Below are positions 1 to 13,449 of a stretch of 64,000 bases of DNA, piece after piece. Within the stretch, counting starts at the first letter, position 1. Each line of letters opens with the position of its first letter. The stretch covers positions 6,555,519-6,619,518 of the forward strand of contig CM039514.1 of the NCBI GenBank assembly GCA_022432975.1. Reading direction: 5' to 3'. Position numbers and translations under genes: made by a program. The notes below the pieces were generated by a model that did not search any database, was not told where the DNA came from, and worked only from the letters and a program-made list of their open reading frames with translations. Source of the DNA: Begonia masoniana. Its lineage: Eukaryota; Streptophyta; Magnoliopsida; Cucurbitales; Begoniaceae.

Positions 1-490
1 TTGATGAGAAACTTACGAGTAAAAGTTTTCGATACTCTGACATGAGAAACTTGACGTAATCGGGGAGAGAGTATTGGCGTGACCTAGCCGAGTAAGGTAC
101 CAAGTAATAGTTGTTGACGAAATCGTTACCGCCGACGGTGATGAGGACGAGAGCTCCGTTGACGAGTTGCTTAGCGCCTTGAGGTCCTATGAGACCACTC
201 AACCTTCTTTGGTAGTCTTGAAAGAGCTCGAATTGCCTAAACATTCGGATAATGTTGATCTGCAAAACGTACAAAGTTTTGAGCTCTTTTGTTCTCAGCG
301 ACATTAATGGAGAAATAATTTGAACTTACGAACTGAATTCCAGTGTCGTTGAGGATCCCGATTCCGGCAGAAGCGAAATTCGCTCCGTCGAGAAGTCTTC
401 TTCCATTGAGCTCGGGGCTTAAGTAGGGCAATAAGAGATTAGAGCCAATTTCTTGACCTGGAATGGTATCATTTTAGCCACATTGCTACA

Positions 491-526
<36 letters not shown>

Positions 527-776
527 CTTAACTGATAAAATCAGGAATGTTGAAGCCATTAGAGAAGCGTCCAGTAGGTCGATGAGAGGGAAAATCAATG
601 CCATAAGGAGGCGAATCAGCTCGAGCAGTGGTTGCTAAGTAATTGTTATTGCCATTATCGACCAGAGAATCTCCAAAAACAAAGAAAGCCCTTCCCTCCG
701 CTCCATAAATCCAGCTTCCCAAAGCCATGACCAAGCTCGAAAGCTTCCATAAATTCAAAACCAACGATCCAGCCAT
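1..776 (-). CDS. GDSL esterase/lipase, 5' part (gene 1)
   Basis: This is the first part of a secreted GDSL-type serine esterase/lipase, a hydrolase family acting on lipid or cutin-type esters. Three exons are read on the minus strand: 533-776, 330-457 and 17-259; later exons lie beyond the left edge. I chose the start at 774-776 because it puts a hydrophobic signal-like segment directly before the mature N-terminus [18 protein letters not shown], which holds the GDSL nucleophile block. Exon 3 carries the [10 protein letters not shown] block (oxyanion-hole Gly/Asn). Exons 2 and 3 (128 and 243 bp) have exactly the lengths of those in the paralogue at 5903-8203, and the phases agree, so this is a tandem duplicate. 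The block with the catalytic Asp/His is not visible. Closest known type by memory is the Arabidopsis At5g33370/LTL1 group; that is family knowledge, not a search. Intron 1 is only 75 bp and contains a GA microsatellite. Confidence 0.9.
491..524. repeat. (GA)n microsatellite in intron 1
   Basis: A run of about 17 GA dinucleotides lies in the 75-bp first intron of the GDSL gene, beginning about 8 bp inside the 5' splice site. In the transcript it reads as a CU tract. Confidence 0.9.
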
Positions 777-2652
777 TGGAGAACAGCTGATACCAGAACT
801 AGGGCTGCGGAGACGATGACCGTTTGAGCTTGCAGATGAAGCAACGAGGGTAGGGTTTATATAGGTAATGAATGGTGTCACGTTCATGAAAAGTAGCTAG
901 GATTACAGTAAATGTTGTTACTTTAAGGTCAATCATATTCTACCGTGACTAAATTTATTCTTTAATTTAATATTTTAAACTCGTAATTTGACGCGTCGTT
1001 TACGAACTTGTCATTCATTTGTTAACGTTAGTAATAATTATTTTAACTATTTTTAATCTATCGCAATGAAACATCTAAATGCTTACATCAGCTCATCAAA
1101 AATAATAGTTTTAGAATTATTAAAATTATTCTTATTACGTATTAGGAATTATCATCCCGTTCTTTTTCCAGTATTATCGTTATTAATTTTAATTAATTGA
1201 AATTATAGTCACATTCGTAACGTTAATTAACTATACAAATAGAGTAGCATTACCTCTACACTTCAATAAGTCGTCTATGCATCGTTATTTATTGGTAGAG
1301 TAATTATGATATCCTACGCATAATTAAAATAATTTGTTACTTATCGCAATGAGTGAGCATCGGTCCATGTATGATTATACTGTGAAATTAGAACGTACAT
1401 CACATTATTGAAAAACACTAAAGTATGTTTAATTAATGACAAATTCATTAAATAACTATAATCATTTTTAAGGCTGCTCATTAATCTTACTATAGTTAGA
1501 TATTAATGATGATAAAACATATTAATTAATTAATTAATACTCGAATTAAAAGAAGGTTTTGTTGGGAGTTGAAGAGAGCAACCTAATTAATTGGCTTTTA
1601 AAGTGCTAGGCCATAATGCTTGACAATATGCTCTCTTGTTGAACGTAGGTCAAATAAAGGCACATTAATTATTGTTTTGTCAATAAAAAAAAAAAAAACT
1701 TGTATAAAATAGAAATTCTACAAAATTATAATAATTTTTTTTTTTTTTTTATCAAAAAATAAATCTTAACGTCTTCATATATAATAAATAAATTATTCTA
1801 CTATCTAAATACAATTGTTGACGTGCCAAACAATAATTAGTACAAAAGATACAGTTAATATAATAAATTATAAATAGTTAATTTATTACGAGAATTGCAT
1901 CAATCAATATTCGACACGTCAGTAAGTATATTTAGAGAATAATCGTAACATTATTTTAAATGAAATACACAATAAATCTCCAGATCTACTATTTCAATAA
2001 TACAAAACTATTATTAAAATAAAAATGGAGGGTCAAATTGTAATTAGGAAAATATTGAAAAGCAAAGGTGGGAATTAATGAGGTGATGTAAGACAGTAAG
2101 AGGATGGAAATAAATGTAAATGACCTAAAAGTACATGTGAAAACTAGATGAGATAATAAAGAGAGTGAGCTGTGGGAGACAAATGGGTAATGCCCAACTG
2201 CTCTATACAATTATATCCTCTCCCCACTAATTATTTGAAAGTTGGCCAAACAGCTCAACTAACATCTTTACAATTAAATGATGTCTTTTTTTTTATAGAA
2301 ATTACATAATTTATTTTTTTTAAAAGCATTTGAGTATATTAGTATCGTGTTTTGTCGATCGTGTACGAGATAAATGCAGATTAATAAAAACGAAGATAAA
2401 GGGTAACTAAATCGATATTGCCGTTAAAACATCTGATAAATTTGTCACGTGCATTGCATGTACACTTGCTTAGTTACAACATGTCATGATAAATGAGGGC
2501 CGTGATAGAAAAAATATTTGTGTTTGATCAAGATCGGCAAAAAACGAGGGATGTTTGGACTAAATGATACGATCTTAATTGCAACGATTATTTTTATGAG
2601 TAACTATATGATGAAATTTTACAATTATTGACTTCAACTAACATTGTATTAT
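777..2652. other. AT-rich intergenic DNA
   Basis: Region upstream of GDSL gene 1. It is AT-rich with poly-A/poly-T runs near 1686-1752. I see no open frame with family features, no RNA gene and no bounded repeat. It probably includes the promoter of gene 1, but no diagnostic element stands out. Confidence 0.6.
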
Positions 2653-3087
2653 TGTGACAGCCCGGAACCGGAACCCAATCGGGGTCCAGGATCGGAGCCA
2701 TCACTCCGGGACAGTTGACAGAAAACGGTGACTATTTTTTTTTTTTTCCAAAACGGGACGGGGAACAGAACGTTTACAAACTTTAAAACTTCACCGAGAG
2801 AAAGAGTTCTCTGGGGGTTGAAAGCAAAACGGAATTCAATAACGGATAACAGAAGAGAACGAAAATGCAGGAGTGACAGAAGGAAAGCAGGAAGACAGGG
2901 ACATTAAAGAGAACTTAAACTGGGGAAGAAACATACTGTGGGAGGCTACGGTGTATAACAGAACTATGCACAATTCGGAGATGAATAACAGAAGAGAAGA
3001 AATGGCGAAGAAAATAATTAAACAGAATGGACAGGAAGTAAACCAGAAATCATAAGCATAAAAGCAGGAAGCTGTTGGGCGAAAGGC

Positions 3088-3602
3088 GTATGACGTCATC
3101 GGAAGAGAAGACGACGTCAACCGGAAGACAAAATTATAAACTGGGCGGAAAGCATCGGCATGTGACGTGGCCGGAAGATGAAAACGGTTTCCTAAAGAAT
3201 GGCAAAAACTTAACTTAAAATAAAACATAATGCTGTTGGGCGGAATACATAACCGGAAGGAATATACAGGGGATGATGTCATCGGCAGGGGAAAGCAGTA
3301 ATTGGGATCGGCAGGTGCGATGACGTCATCGGAATGAATGGTGACATCATCGGAATGAGAAAACAGCATGTGGGAACCGACAGATTGTGATGACATCATC
3401 CGAAAATGGGTGACGTCAACCGGCAGATGAAGTTAGCCAACATAACCGGCAGAGGTAGATAACAACACAATCGGCAGGAGGTGATGACGTCAGTCGGAAG
3501 ATGATCTGACGTCATCGGCAGATACAGTCAATGAACGAAATCGGCAGGAGATGATGACGTCAGTCGGAAGATGATCTGACGTCATCGGCAGAGGAAGTTT
3601 AA
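3088..3602. promoter_or_regulatory. TGACGTCA array in LTR copy 1
   Basis: Seven exact TGACGTCA palindromes and several one-base variants (TGATGTCA, TGACATCA) lie in about 500 bp, most joined to CGGCAGATG or CGGAAGATG words. TGACGTCA is the classic C-box/CRE-type site for plant bZIP factors (established knowledge). A regulatory role in the LTR is inference. Confidence 0.55.
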
Positions 3603-4239
3603 AACAGACAGAATGAGCAGTAACAATCGGCAGACGCCGACATCAAATGAAACCGGCAGGAGTAAACCTAAAACAGAATCACTCTCTGACGGTAGAGGCA
3701 GGCAAAGTCCCTACCGGAAGATGTAATCAGAATTTAAGGACAGAATTTACAACTTTTGACAGAGAGGCATAAAAGTTTCAGACCTTCAAACCCGAATCTA
3801 AATACGGTTTTAGAACATAACAGAAACTAGAGAACTTAACAGAATTTCAGAAGAACAACTGTTAGAATTTCTCCATGACCAGAGACAATTCATGCACGAA
3901 TCAAAGAAAGATTCCCAGAATGGTTTCAATACATTTCAAATCTAAATACAACTGTCGAATACAGAGGTTTTAAACATCAGCACTGGTTTTTATACCTCAT
4001 TTTGAAGATCCCAAAAGTTTTACAGAACTTGACATACACTTCAAACGTTTTAAAACCCCAAAACAACTTGTACAAAACTTAACATAACTTTACATTAAAA
4101 ACACATCCTCACAGGAATGACACTTGTCTGACTGCAGCAACCTTCCCGTGAACTCCTCCCGCCAACTACATCAATTCATCAGTTTGAGGCTCAAGCTCCT
4201 CATCTGGAAGATCCGTACCTACAACAGGGAGTTCATCTA

Positions 4240-4254
4240 TGAGCCTAGAGCTCA
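4240..4254 (-). repeat. Short inverted repeat in LTR copy 1
   Basis: TGAGC and GCTCA arms separated by 5 bp, followed on the minus strand by a GTAGGT block. The same hairpin-like unit sits at the matching place in every LTR of this class in the window, with different but complementary arm sequences. Confidence 0.5.
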
Positions 4255-5357
4255 GTAAGAACATGACATGCAGTGTGCATATGCTATGCATGAACATTTT
4301 TCAAATACATGAACATTACATTACATTACGTTTCACTGGACAGGAAGGTATAAGTGGGAGGAGGAGCTGGCGCAACAGGATGTACATGCCACTTCAGGAC
4401 ATAACAGGAGTACTTGACAGGATGCCAGTCCTCGTCCACACTTAACCGTACATTACATTACAGATTTTATCTTACTTACTTCAAAACCAGTGCTGAAAAC
4501 ATTTGCATGATTTTACAGGAAACGTGTATGCATGAATAAGTGCGATGCCTAAACTTAACATTCACAGATAGCAGAATGAACACAACAGGGAAAACAGAAT
4601 ATAATGGAAACATGTTTAACTTAAAACATAACCTGAAATCCTAACTACCCGAACCAAACCTAGTACCTCCAAGTTGTAGGGCCTTAAGGGCCAACGTAGG
4701 TGCATGAACTGACATGAACTTACCTGTTTGCTGCGGTGTCAGATGCTCAAATGTCTCTGAAATGCTCGGACCTGTAATATGCATGCAAAGGAAATTAAAC
4801 AGTTGCAGTTGTTCACTAACAAGTTGGCAGAATCTGATCTAAACTCATCCAAATCTTTAGAAAACAAACCGGTGTGTTTTCATCCAAAAACAGTGAGTTT
4901 TCTCTAAAAACCATAATCCTAACTCCGGTAAAAACTCACATTTTTAACTCATCCAAGCTCGTTAGCATGAGTAGATGCTTACCTTAGCAGAGAAACAGAG
5001 AGAAACCTAGAAGATCAAAGGTGTTTGGGTAAACTTCTGTTGCCCGGCCGAGAGAAAACAGAAGGAGAGAAGATGGAGATGTGGAAACTTTCACGTAGGA
5101 GGGAAGAACATGGCTTCTTCAACAAGTTGCCACATGTCATTCATCCATCGGCACACTCCCACCAACCTTAATTGGCTACCTATTTTACCCTTCCATCGGC
5201 TTTTAACTGAATTATCTTGTTTAGTTAGCCATTGGTTTGGTTCTCACTTAAGCATTCCATCATTTCAACCAAGTCATACATTGTATTTAAATAATATTAA
5301 TCCCACATATACAATTCGGGGAAATAATTACATGGCAAAAAAATGCCGGGTGTTACA

Positions 5358-5902
5358 ATTATGCCACATTCGCCCAAGTTAATTATAAATGAAAGTTAAG
5401 GTAAGGTCCAATTATTTTGTTTATCAAAAGATAAATAGGCTATTCAATACTTAGACCCACCAATCAAACAATGCCACGTGTATCCTTGCTACGTGTTGCT
5501 CTTTTACCCATTGGCTCAATTAAAATATTTAGGAACATCTTTTTGGTGCATATAAAATAAATATTTAATGATAATATTCTCTTAAATATATTTAATCTTT
5601 GACTATTTAAAAAGAAGAAAAATTCAAATTTAAAAAAAAAAAGTGACAAGGTAATCAGGCAATTATCGCTCGATTTAAATGCCAAAACCAGTATCTAATC
5701 AAATAAGAAATACAAAGAGTCTTAATCAAACTAAAACGACAACATATCCGGGCGATTATCGCTCGGACGAACCGTAAAACCATAATCGGAAGAAACATTT
5801 CACAAATTTAATTTAAGGAAAAAAAAAAAAAACAAGAGGAATAATTAAATAGAGGAGGGTAAAAGCATAATTTAGAAGAAGAGAAGGGGCAATTTAGTAA
5901 TT
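5358..5902. other. Intergenic DNA, 3' flank of GDSL gene 2
   Basis: Noncoding sequence between the solo LTR and the stop codon of the next GDSL gene. It includes poly-A runs near 5630 and 5820 and should hold the 3' UTR of gene 2. Nothing else recognised. Confidence 0.6.
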
Positions 5903-8203
5903 TCAAATCCTCGAGTCATCCAGAGCCAGGAGGGTGCTGAGATTCATTGGGCTCATGTACTTGGAATCCCCAATCATGATCTGGCCGACGATCAGACGGT
6001 TGGCTCTCTCGCTCGGATGAAACGCGTCCCAGAACGCGTAGATATCTCTGTTAGGGCACAGGTTAGATGCCGCCGTACACAATCCTAGCCCATTGTTCGG
6101 TCCTTGTCCACAACATGCCACTTCTGCCGTCACAAATCCTATATTCAATTAAATAAAAATTAAAAAATCAATTTTTAATCCATGGTAATTTACGTGTCAT
6201 GATGTCACGTCAATATATAAAATTGTAATTATTATATTTTTCAGACAGCCTATTATATATGTACGCGTGTATGTATACTAGTACTTAAATACTAAGTAGT
6301 TATGTATGTATGTATTTAAATACGTGTATACGGTTGTATGGGTGTGCGAGGTTTGTAGGCTAATACCGAAAGCTTGAGGATTATTGATGAAGTCATAGTG
6401 CGATTGCTCAGCATTTGCAGCAACAAAGACAGTCGCACCAATCTCGGAATTGAGTTCGTTGATCATTTGAATGAGTTGGGGATTGAACAACCCGGAAGCT
6501 CTTTGAAGCTCCACCGAGCATCCTCCGTTTACGCCCCGCTGACCACGTTCTGCCGGAACACAACCTAATGGTCCCGTTCCCGTCACCAAAACCCTACGCC
6601 CTCCGAGAGCGTATACGTTCTGCATTGTTTTCCAATCGAACAAATTACTTCTCACAAAAGCTAAATTAACTATTCTATTGAATGCTTTAATTTTCACAAA
6701 TTATACAACAAAAGTTCTTCAAATTCTTATAGTTTTAAGTGAATATTATCGATCGTCCACCAATGATGCGTCGATATTATGTGACAACCTACTCAAGATC
6801 TTTTTTTTTTTTTTTAGATTTTGTTAATCGAGAAAAAAAAAACATGGGTATTGTCAATGAAGCCATCGTTTTCGATAATTTTAATTTTTTTTTGTAATAT
6901 ATATAAAATTTATATTGATAAACATTATTATCATTGATAAACATAAAAGGGCAATAAATTTAGCAAATAGACTATACAATTAAAAAAGAAAAGTCAGTGA
7001 TATTTATGGAGGCATTTATGAATGTATTAAAAACAACAACAAATACCTTGTTGGCATGCACCAACCAAACACATGCACATAAATAACCCTGTCTACTTCA
7101 CTATTACTTCCGATTTTCCCCCCCAAAATTTAAATAATAAAAACAACATTCAAGATAATAACGTGACATTATTTTTAGAAACACCTTAACATGTGTTTTC
7201 GTGTGAGAAGGACGAAGATTACCTGGAGGATTTTCTTGTACTCGGACATTAGAAAAACAACGTAGTCGGGGAGAGCGAATTGGCGGGATCTGCCGGAGAA
7301 AGGAACCAAGTAGTAGTTGTTAACAAAGTCATTGCCTCCGAGGGTCATTAGAACAAGACCTCCATTAACAAGTCTTCTTGTCTCTTCTTCCCCAATTAGG
7401 GCACTTACTCTTCTCTGGTACTGTTCAAAGTACTGCAGTTGCTCATTGATTCTGATTATGTTCAGCTGCAAAGACATTCAATGTGTATTATAAATCATAT
7501 GGTATAATGATATTTTCTACTGAAGAAATTAATCTTTGGTCTCTATAGAAAGTTTTGAAAAGGTATTTATAACTAGCATGAAAAATTGGATATAATAAAG
7601 AAGCAAAATCCGGTCCCGCCGGAGGAAGCCTGGCCGATCCGATGAGTCTCGGTCGACCACACCCTTTCCGGTAAAGACAAGTCGATAAATCGGCAAAAAT
7701 GTGGGAACTTACAAATTGAACTCCAGTGTCATTGAGAATTCCAATCCCAGCAGAAGCAAAATTTGCACCAACCAGAAGTCTTTCACCAGTCAGCTCTGGT
7801 GCTAAATATGGCAACGTCGATTCAGACCCAATTTCCTGACCTTAAAGAAGTCGAACATTAATCACCATTTTTAGCAAAACAAACCTAAGAACCAACACAA
7901 AACCCACGAAGAAAATGACAGAAAATGAACAAAAAAAAAAAAAAAAAACATACTGATAAGATCAGGAATGTTGAAGCCATTGGAGAAACGACCAGTAGCT
8001 CTGTGAGTAGGATAATCAATTCCATAAGGGTAAGCATCAGCACGAGCAGTCGTAGCTAAATAATTATTATTTCCATTATCAACCAGTGAATCTCCAAACA
8101 CAAAGAAAGCTCGAGCTTCAATCTGGGGAACAGAAGCAAACCCTAAAATAAAAAGAAGAAGACCAAAAGCTAGAGTAGAAGCAGACCCATAAGAGCTGTC
8201 CAT
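5903..8203 (-). CDS. GDSL esterase/lipase (gene 2, complete)
   Basis: A complete secreted GDSL esterase/lipase in five exons on the minus strand: 7954-8203, 7713-7840, 7223-7465, 6367-6619 and 5903-6138. The phases join to give 369 residues, the usual length for the family (about 350-370). The start at 8201-8203 precedes a hydrophobic signal segment of about 30 residues ending ASVPQIEA, then [18 protein letters not shown] with the nucleophile Ser. Further blocks are [10 protein letters not shown] (exon 3), [11 protein letters not shown] (exon 4) and FWDAFHPSE (exon 5), which supplies the catalytic Asp and His. All catalytic blocks are intact, so the enzyme is probably active in the apoplast. 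Exon 2 uses an AAG rather than CAG acceptor. Family resemblance by memory is to At5g33370/LTL1-type lipases. It is the tandem paralogue of the gene at the left edge. Confidence 0.93.
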
Positions 8204-10090
8204 AGAAATGGTGGCAGAAGAAGAAACCCTTTTGGCTCTTCCCCCTTTTTTTTCTGTGGTTTCTGCAAAAAATGGTGGCATGTGATTGCGTTTAATATGG
8301 TGTTGTTTTATAGGCTTTCTTTGGCTTCGCATTGATTGTTGGACGCTGACTTTTGCCATCTAATTTTCCACTTTAATCTAAACGATTAGTAAAATATTGC
8401 TAGTTTACAAAAAATTGAGCAGTTTTTGTCATAAATTTTCTTCGTCCTTGACAATAATAATATAGGTGAGAATTTATTTAGTGTTTGACAAAATTGAGTG
8501 GTTTGTTCTTGACACTTGAACATAGTTCTTTGACAGCTAATGACGACAACAAATGTTACTTAGAGACTTCCCTATGATATTTTGACGCATTATTTAAAAT
8601 TAATGTTATATTTAATTTTTAATTTTTATTATGTGACAATCATTAATTAATACAGTTAAGATAATAAATCATAAATAATTAATATTATTCATTAATTATA
8701 TCAATTAATGATGGACATATGTGACACATCAAAAATTAAGATTAAAAAAATAAAAATATTAGGTAAATATAACATTATTCATATTTAATTTGTTTGAAAA
8801 GAATATGAATAATCAATAAACCATCGCTCTCGTTGATGGATTATTAAATTTTTTAGGTCTCAATTAGCTCAATGAGCTGTACTTACCATTAAATGGCAGT
8901 GAAAATTATGAATTTTATCAACTTAATAACCTTTAAATTTCAAATTTTTAACAAGATTGATATTATATTTTATAATAAAATAATGTTACATTTCTTGTTT
9001 GTTCATATTTTCTAATGTAATAAATTATAAATATTTAAAATAAGTCACAAATTGCACTAATCAAAAATTAACATTTAGGGTCAAATATATTTTTAGTCTT
9101 GCATTTCAGGGTCTTTTCAGTTTTCAATATAATTATTTTAATTTATTTTTTATTTTTAACTAATTTATTTTTGTCATTAAATTTATTGATATAATTGTTA
9201 AAATTTACCGTGTCACAAAAAAGGATTGGTAAAGAAAGATTTTGTCATGTCACAAAACAGTGAATATAATTATGAGTTTTGGGACCATTACATCCGATTT
9301 AATTGCTTACATTGCTTTTATAAGTAGATTTATTTTATTAATTAATATTTTCCTTTTATTTATTTTATTTCCCCATTAATTTAATTAAGTAGGTAGGCAG
9401 AAATGCATCAACATCCTCTCCATTTTTTATTATTTCTTTATTTTTAAACTTCTTAAAACTTTATGAGCCAATGATGTGACACTACGTAAGATGGTCTGAT
9501 AATATTATCAATTAAACAGACATAGTAGATAATTGTGATAAATTATAAATGTGTAAAATAATAAATCACTTAATTTAATTAATTAATTAATGATACATAA
9601 ATAACATATTAATAATAAAATAGAGTACATCTTGAAGTACTCTTATTTTATAAACACTAAGGTTAACATTTATGTAAATTGATTTAAAATTAAGAATTAA
9701 ATATAATTATTAGGCAAATGTTATCTTAGAGATTCACTTTGATTTTAAAATATCTAAGTGTCTCTTTCTTCTTTGTTTTTTCTCTATAGATTTAGAGGAG
9801 AGGGAACAAATGAACAGATAAGAGTTATAAATGCCACATGTGATGAACATAAATGCAATTAAATTTTTTTAATTTAATTGATTCTCATTAATGTCTTTGG
9901 AAAATGTTGAGTTTTATAGTTGATTGTTGGTCATTGTCCCGATAAATATATTGTCTAACATGAGCTATGCATTGCATATTGTACAGGAGGCTCGGCTCGA
10001 TTAAATTTTTGGCTCTGGTCAAAATTCTTTTGACAGACTCATTAGACTTGGCTCGTTGGATTCGTTAGGCTCGCTGAACCAATTTTTTTT
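8204..10090. other. AT-rich intergenic DNA, GDSL gene 2 promoter side
   Basis: No coding frame or RNA gene recognised. The stretch next to 8203 must contain the promoter of GDSL gene 2. Many short AT-rich runs occur; no bounded element was found until the GCTCG-rich block at about 9985. Confidence 0.6.
9985..10090. repeat. GCTCG-rich block, left part of a split old repeat
   Basis: Repeated GGCTCG/GCTCGTT words occur here and resume after the solo LTR at 14869-15400 (with GAGCC/GCTCG words). The solo LTR thus seems to have landed in an older degenerate repeat, perhaps a DNA transposon remnant. No terminal repeats or TSD could be fixed for the older unit. Confidence 0.35.
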
Positions 10091-11045
10091 TGTAACACCC
10101 GACATTTTTGCCATGTAATTATTTCTCGAATTATTAAGTGGGATTAATTCAATATTAATACAATGTATGTTTTGTTGGGAACCAAAACGAATGAGTTTAT
10201 ATTGAATTGGATAATGAGATGAAAACCAAACAAAAGTGTAACTAAACAAACAAGTTAGTTGGTAATGGATGGAAGGGTAAATTGGGAAGAAATTAAGGTT
10301 GGTGGGAGTAAACCAATAGATGATTGCCAAGTAGCAACTTGCTGAGGAAGCCAAGTTCATCCTCCTACGTGAATGTTCATTCACTTCTCTGCTTCCTCCC
10401 ATCTCTCTCGGTTTTCTCTCTTCCAGGCGATTGAAACAAAACTTCCGCACTTTGTTTCTCCAGCAATTCTTCGTTTTCTTCAGCAAAGGTGAGCGTCTTT
10501 AATGCTAACAAGTTTGGACAAGTTTAAAGTGAGTTTTTACCGAAGTTTAGGGTTTCGGTTTTTGGTAAAAACTCTCTGTTTTGGATGAAAACACGTTAGT
10601 ATGTTTTCTAAAGAGTTGAAATGAGCTTGCTGCATATCCAACAAGTTATTTGTTAGCTCTTACAGCTTGTTTAACTCCTTTACATGCATACTACAGGTCA
10701 GAGCACTCCAGGAACATTCGAGCACCTGACACCGCCGCAAACAGGTAAGTTTATACGTATAAGTTGGCCCTTAAGGCCCTACAGCGTGGAGGTACTAAGT
10801 TTTGGTTCGGGTAGTTAGGTTGTAGGTTAAGTTTTGAGTAAAATCTGTTCTGTCTCATGTCTACTTTTATTCTGCTGCCTGTACCTGTTAAGTTCTGCAC
10901 ATTATCTTATTCATGCATACACGTTTTCTCTGAAAGTCATGAAAAGGTTTTCAGCACCGGTTTCGAAGTAAGTAAGATAAAATCCTGTAAAGAAAATGTA
11001 TGGTTAAGTGTGGACGAGGACTGGTATCCTGTCAAGTACTCCTGT

Positions 11046-13449
11046 TGTGACAGCCCGAAACCGAAATCCCGATCGGAGTCCGGGATCAAGCCGTCACTCC
11101 GGGACAGATGACAGGAAAGGGGTGACTATTTTTTTTTAAACGGAACGGGACAGAACAGTCTAACCTTTAACAGAGGGAGAGAGTTCTCTGAATACGGGGT
11201 AGAACCAATAGCATAAGAAAAGCAGAAGAATGAAAATGAAATAAACAGAGCTGGCGGAAAGCATCGGCATGTGACGTGGCCGGAAGATGGAAACAGGTTC
11301 CTAAAGAATGGCGAAAGACTTAACTTAAAATAAAACAAAATGCTGTTGGGCGGAATACATAACCGGAAGGAATATACAGGGGATGATGTCATCGGCAGGG
11401 GAAAGCAGTAATTGGGATCGGCAGGTGCGATGACGTCATCGGAATGAATGGTGACATCATCGGAATGAGAAAACAGCATGTGGGAACCGGCAGATTGTGA
11501 TGACGTCATCCGAAAATGGGGGACGTCAACCGGCAGATGAAGTTAGCCAACATAACCGGCAGAGGCAGATAGCAACACAATCGGCAGGAGGTGATGACGT
11601 CAGTCGGAAGATGATCTGACGTCATCGGCAGATACAGTCAATGAACGAAATCGGCAGGAGATGATGACGTCAGTCGGAAGATGATCTGACGTCATCGGCA
11701 GATGAAGTTTAAAACAGACAGAATGAGCAGTAACAATGGGCAGACGCAGACATCAAATGAAACCGGCAGGAGCAAACCTAAAACTGAATCACTCTCTGGC
11801 GGTAGATGCAGGCAAAGCCCCTACCGGAAGATGTAATCGGAATTTAAGGACAGAATTTACAACTTTTGACAGAGAGGCATATAAACGGAGAACACAAATC
11901 CAGAAGGCATAAAGGTTTCAGACCTTCAAACCCGAATCTAAATACGGTTTTAGAACAAATACAACAGAATTCCAGAATACTTTAGAGTATGAACTTACTG
12001 TCAAATACAGCAATCTTTAGCATTGACACTGAGTCTATACATTGTTTCAAAATCTCAAAGCTAATACAGAATTCAAACTGTCTTTACAGAATCTTTCAAA
12101 CAGATATTTTCTACAGAGTATTTGACACCAAACCAGAATTTCAGAACTCTTTACAAGTACGGACTATCAAAAGAAAAATAACTTAAACCTCAGAACAGGA
12201 GCTTGGGTCTGACTGCAGCAACCACCCCGAGAGCTCGAGCCACCCTCTACACTAGATCATCATTTTGAGGAACAAAGTCCTCGGGTTCAGGTTCAGTACC
12301 TACAACAGGGAGTTCATCTATGAGCCTAGAGCTCAGTAAGAACATGGAATGCAGTGTGCATATGCTATGCATGAACATTTTCAAATACATGAACATTACA
12401 TTACATTACGTTTCACTGGACAGGAAGGTATAAGTGGGAGGAGGAGCTGGCGCAACAGGATGTACATGCCACTTCAGGACATAACAGGAGTACTTGACAG
12501 GATGCCAATCCTCGTCCACACTTAACCGTACATTACATTACAGATTTTATCTTACTTAACTTCAAAACTGTGTACATAAAACGTTTACATGATTTTACAG
12601 AAAAACGGGTATGCATGGACGGTGATTGAACCTAAAATAACAGGCAACATGAATATCACAACAGAGAGTGAAACAGAACCAGACAACTCAGAACTTATTC
12701 TAACTTTTCTACCCAAAACGAACCGACAGAACTGATACTCCTAGTACCTCCAAGTTGCAGGGCCTTAAGGGCCAACCTACGGCATGAACTTACCTGTTTG
12801 CGGCGGTGTCAGGTGCTCGAATGTTCCTGGAGTGCTCTGACCTGTAGTATGCATGTAAAGGAGTTAAACAAGCTGTAAGAGCTAACAAATAACTTGTTGG
12901 ATATGCAGCAAGCTCATTTCAACTCTTTAGAAAACATACTAACGTGTTTTCATCCAAAACAGAGAGTTTTTACCAAAAACCGAAACCCTAAACTTCGGTA
13001 AAAACTCACTTTAAACTTGTCCAAACTTGTTAGCATTAAAGACGCTTACCTTTGCTGAAGAAAAAAAAGAATTGCTGGAGAAACAAAGTGCGGAAGTTTT
13101 GTTTCAATCGCCTGGAAGAGAGAAAACCGAGAGAGATGGGAGGAAGCAGAGAAGTGAATGAATATTCACGTAGGAGGATGAACTTGGCTTCCTCAGCAAG
13201 TTGCTACTTGGCAATCATCTATTGGTTTACTCCCACCAACCTTAATTTCTTCCCAATTTACCCTTCCATCCATTACCAACTAACTTGTTTGTTTAGTTAC
13301 ACTTTTGTTTGGTTTTCATCTCATTATCCAATTCAATATAAACTCATTCGTTTTGGTTCCCAACAAAACATACATTGTATTAATATTAAATTAATCCCAC
13401 ATATACAATTCGGGGAAATAATTACATGGCAAAAATGTCGGGTGTTACA
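11046..13449 (-). mobile_element. Solo LTR, gypsy family A (copy 3, nested in copy 2)
   Basis: A 2404-bp copy in inverse orientation inserted inside copy 2. It starts TGTGACAGCCCG, ends GGGTGTTACA and is flanked by the exact TSD CCTGT (11041-11045 and 13450-13454). It carries TGACGTCA sites at about 11428-11700 and the short inverted repeat at 12321-12335. No PBS, coding frame or second LTR. Confidence 0.92.

Larger units (their letters stand above)
2653..5357 (-). mobile_element. Solo LTR, gypsy family A (copy 1)
   Basis: A 2705-bp segment begins TGTGACAGCCCG and ends CGGGTGTTACA, with imperfect inverted termini, and is flanked by the exact 5-bp duplication ATTAT (2648-2652 and 5358-5362). 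There is no internal coding region, primer-binding site or second LTR, so it is a solo LTR left by recombination. Three other copies lie at 10091-14863, 11046-13449 and 39859-42582. Minus orientation is inferred from comparison with the Ty3/gypsy LTR at 57425-59875, which starts TGTAACACCCGACATTT and shares the order of internal blocks. It contains an array of TGACGTCA palindromes and CGGNRGATG words. Confidence 0.9.

Noticed and set aside
2836..3399. Long open frames in the family A LTRs (also near 11126, 14147, 41984) encoding Asp/Ser/Val-rich proteins
   Set aside because: They are translations of the TGACGTCA/CGGNRGATG repeats; they recur wherever the repeat occurs, have no domain and lie in LTRs.
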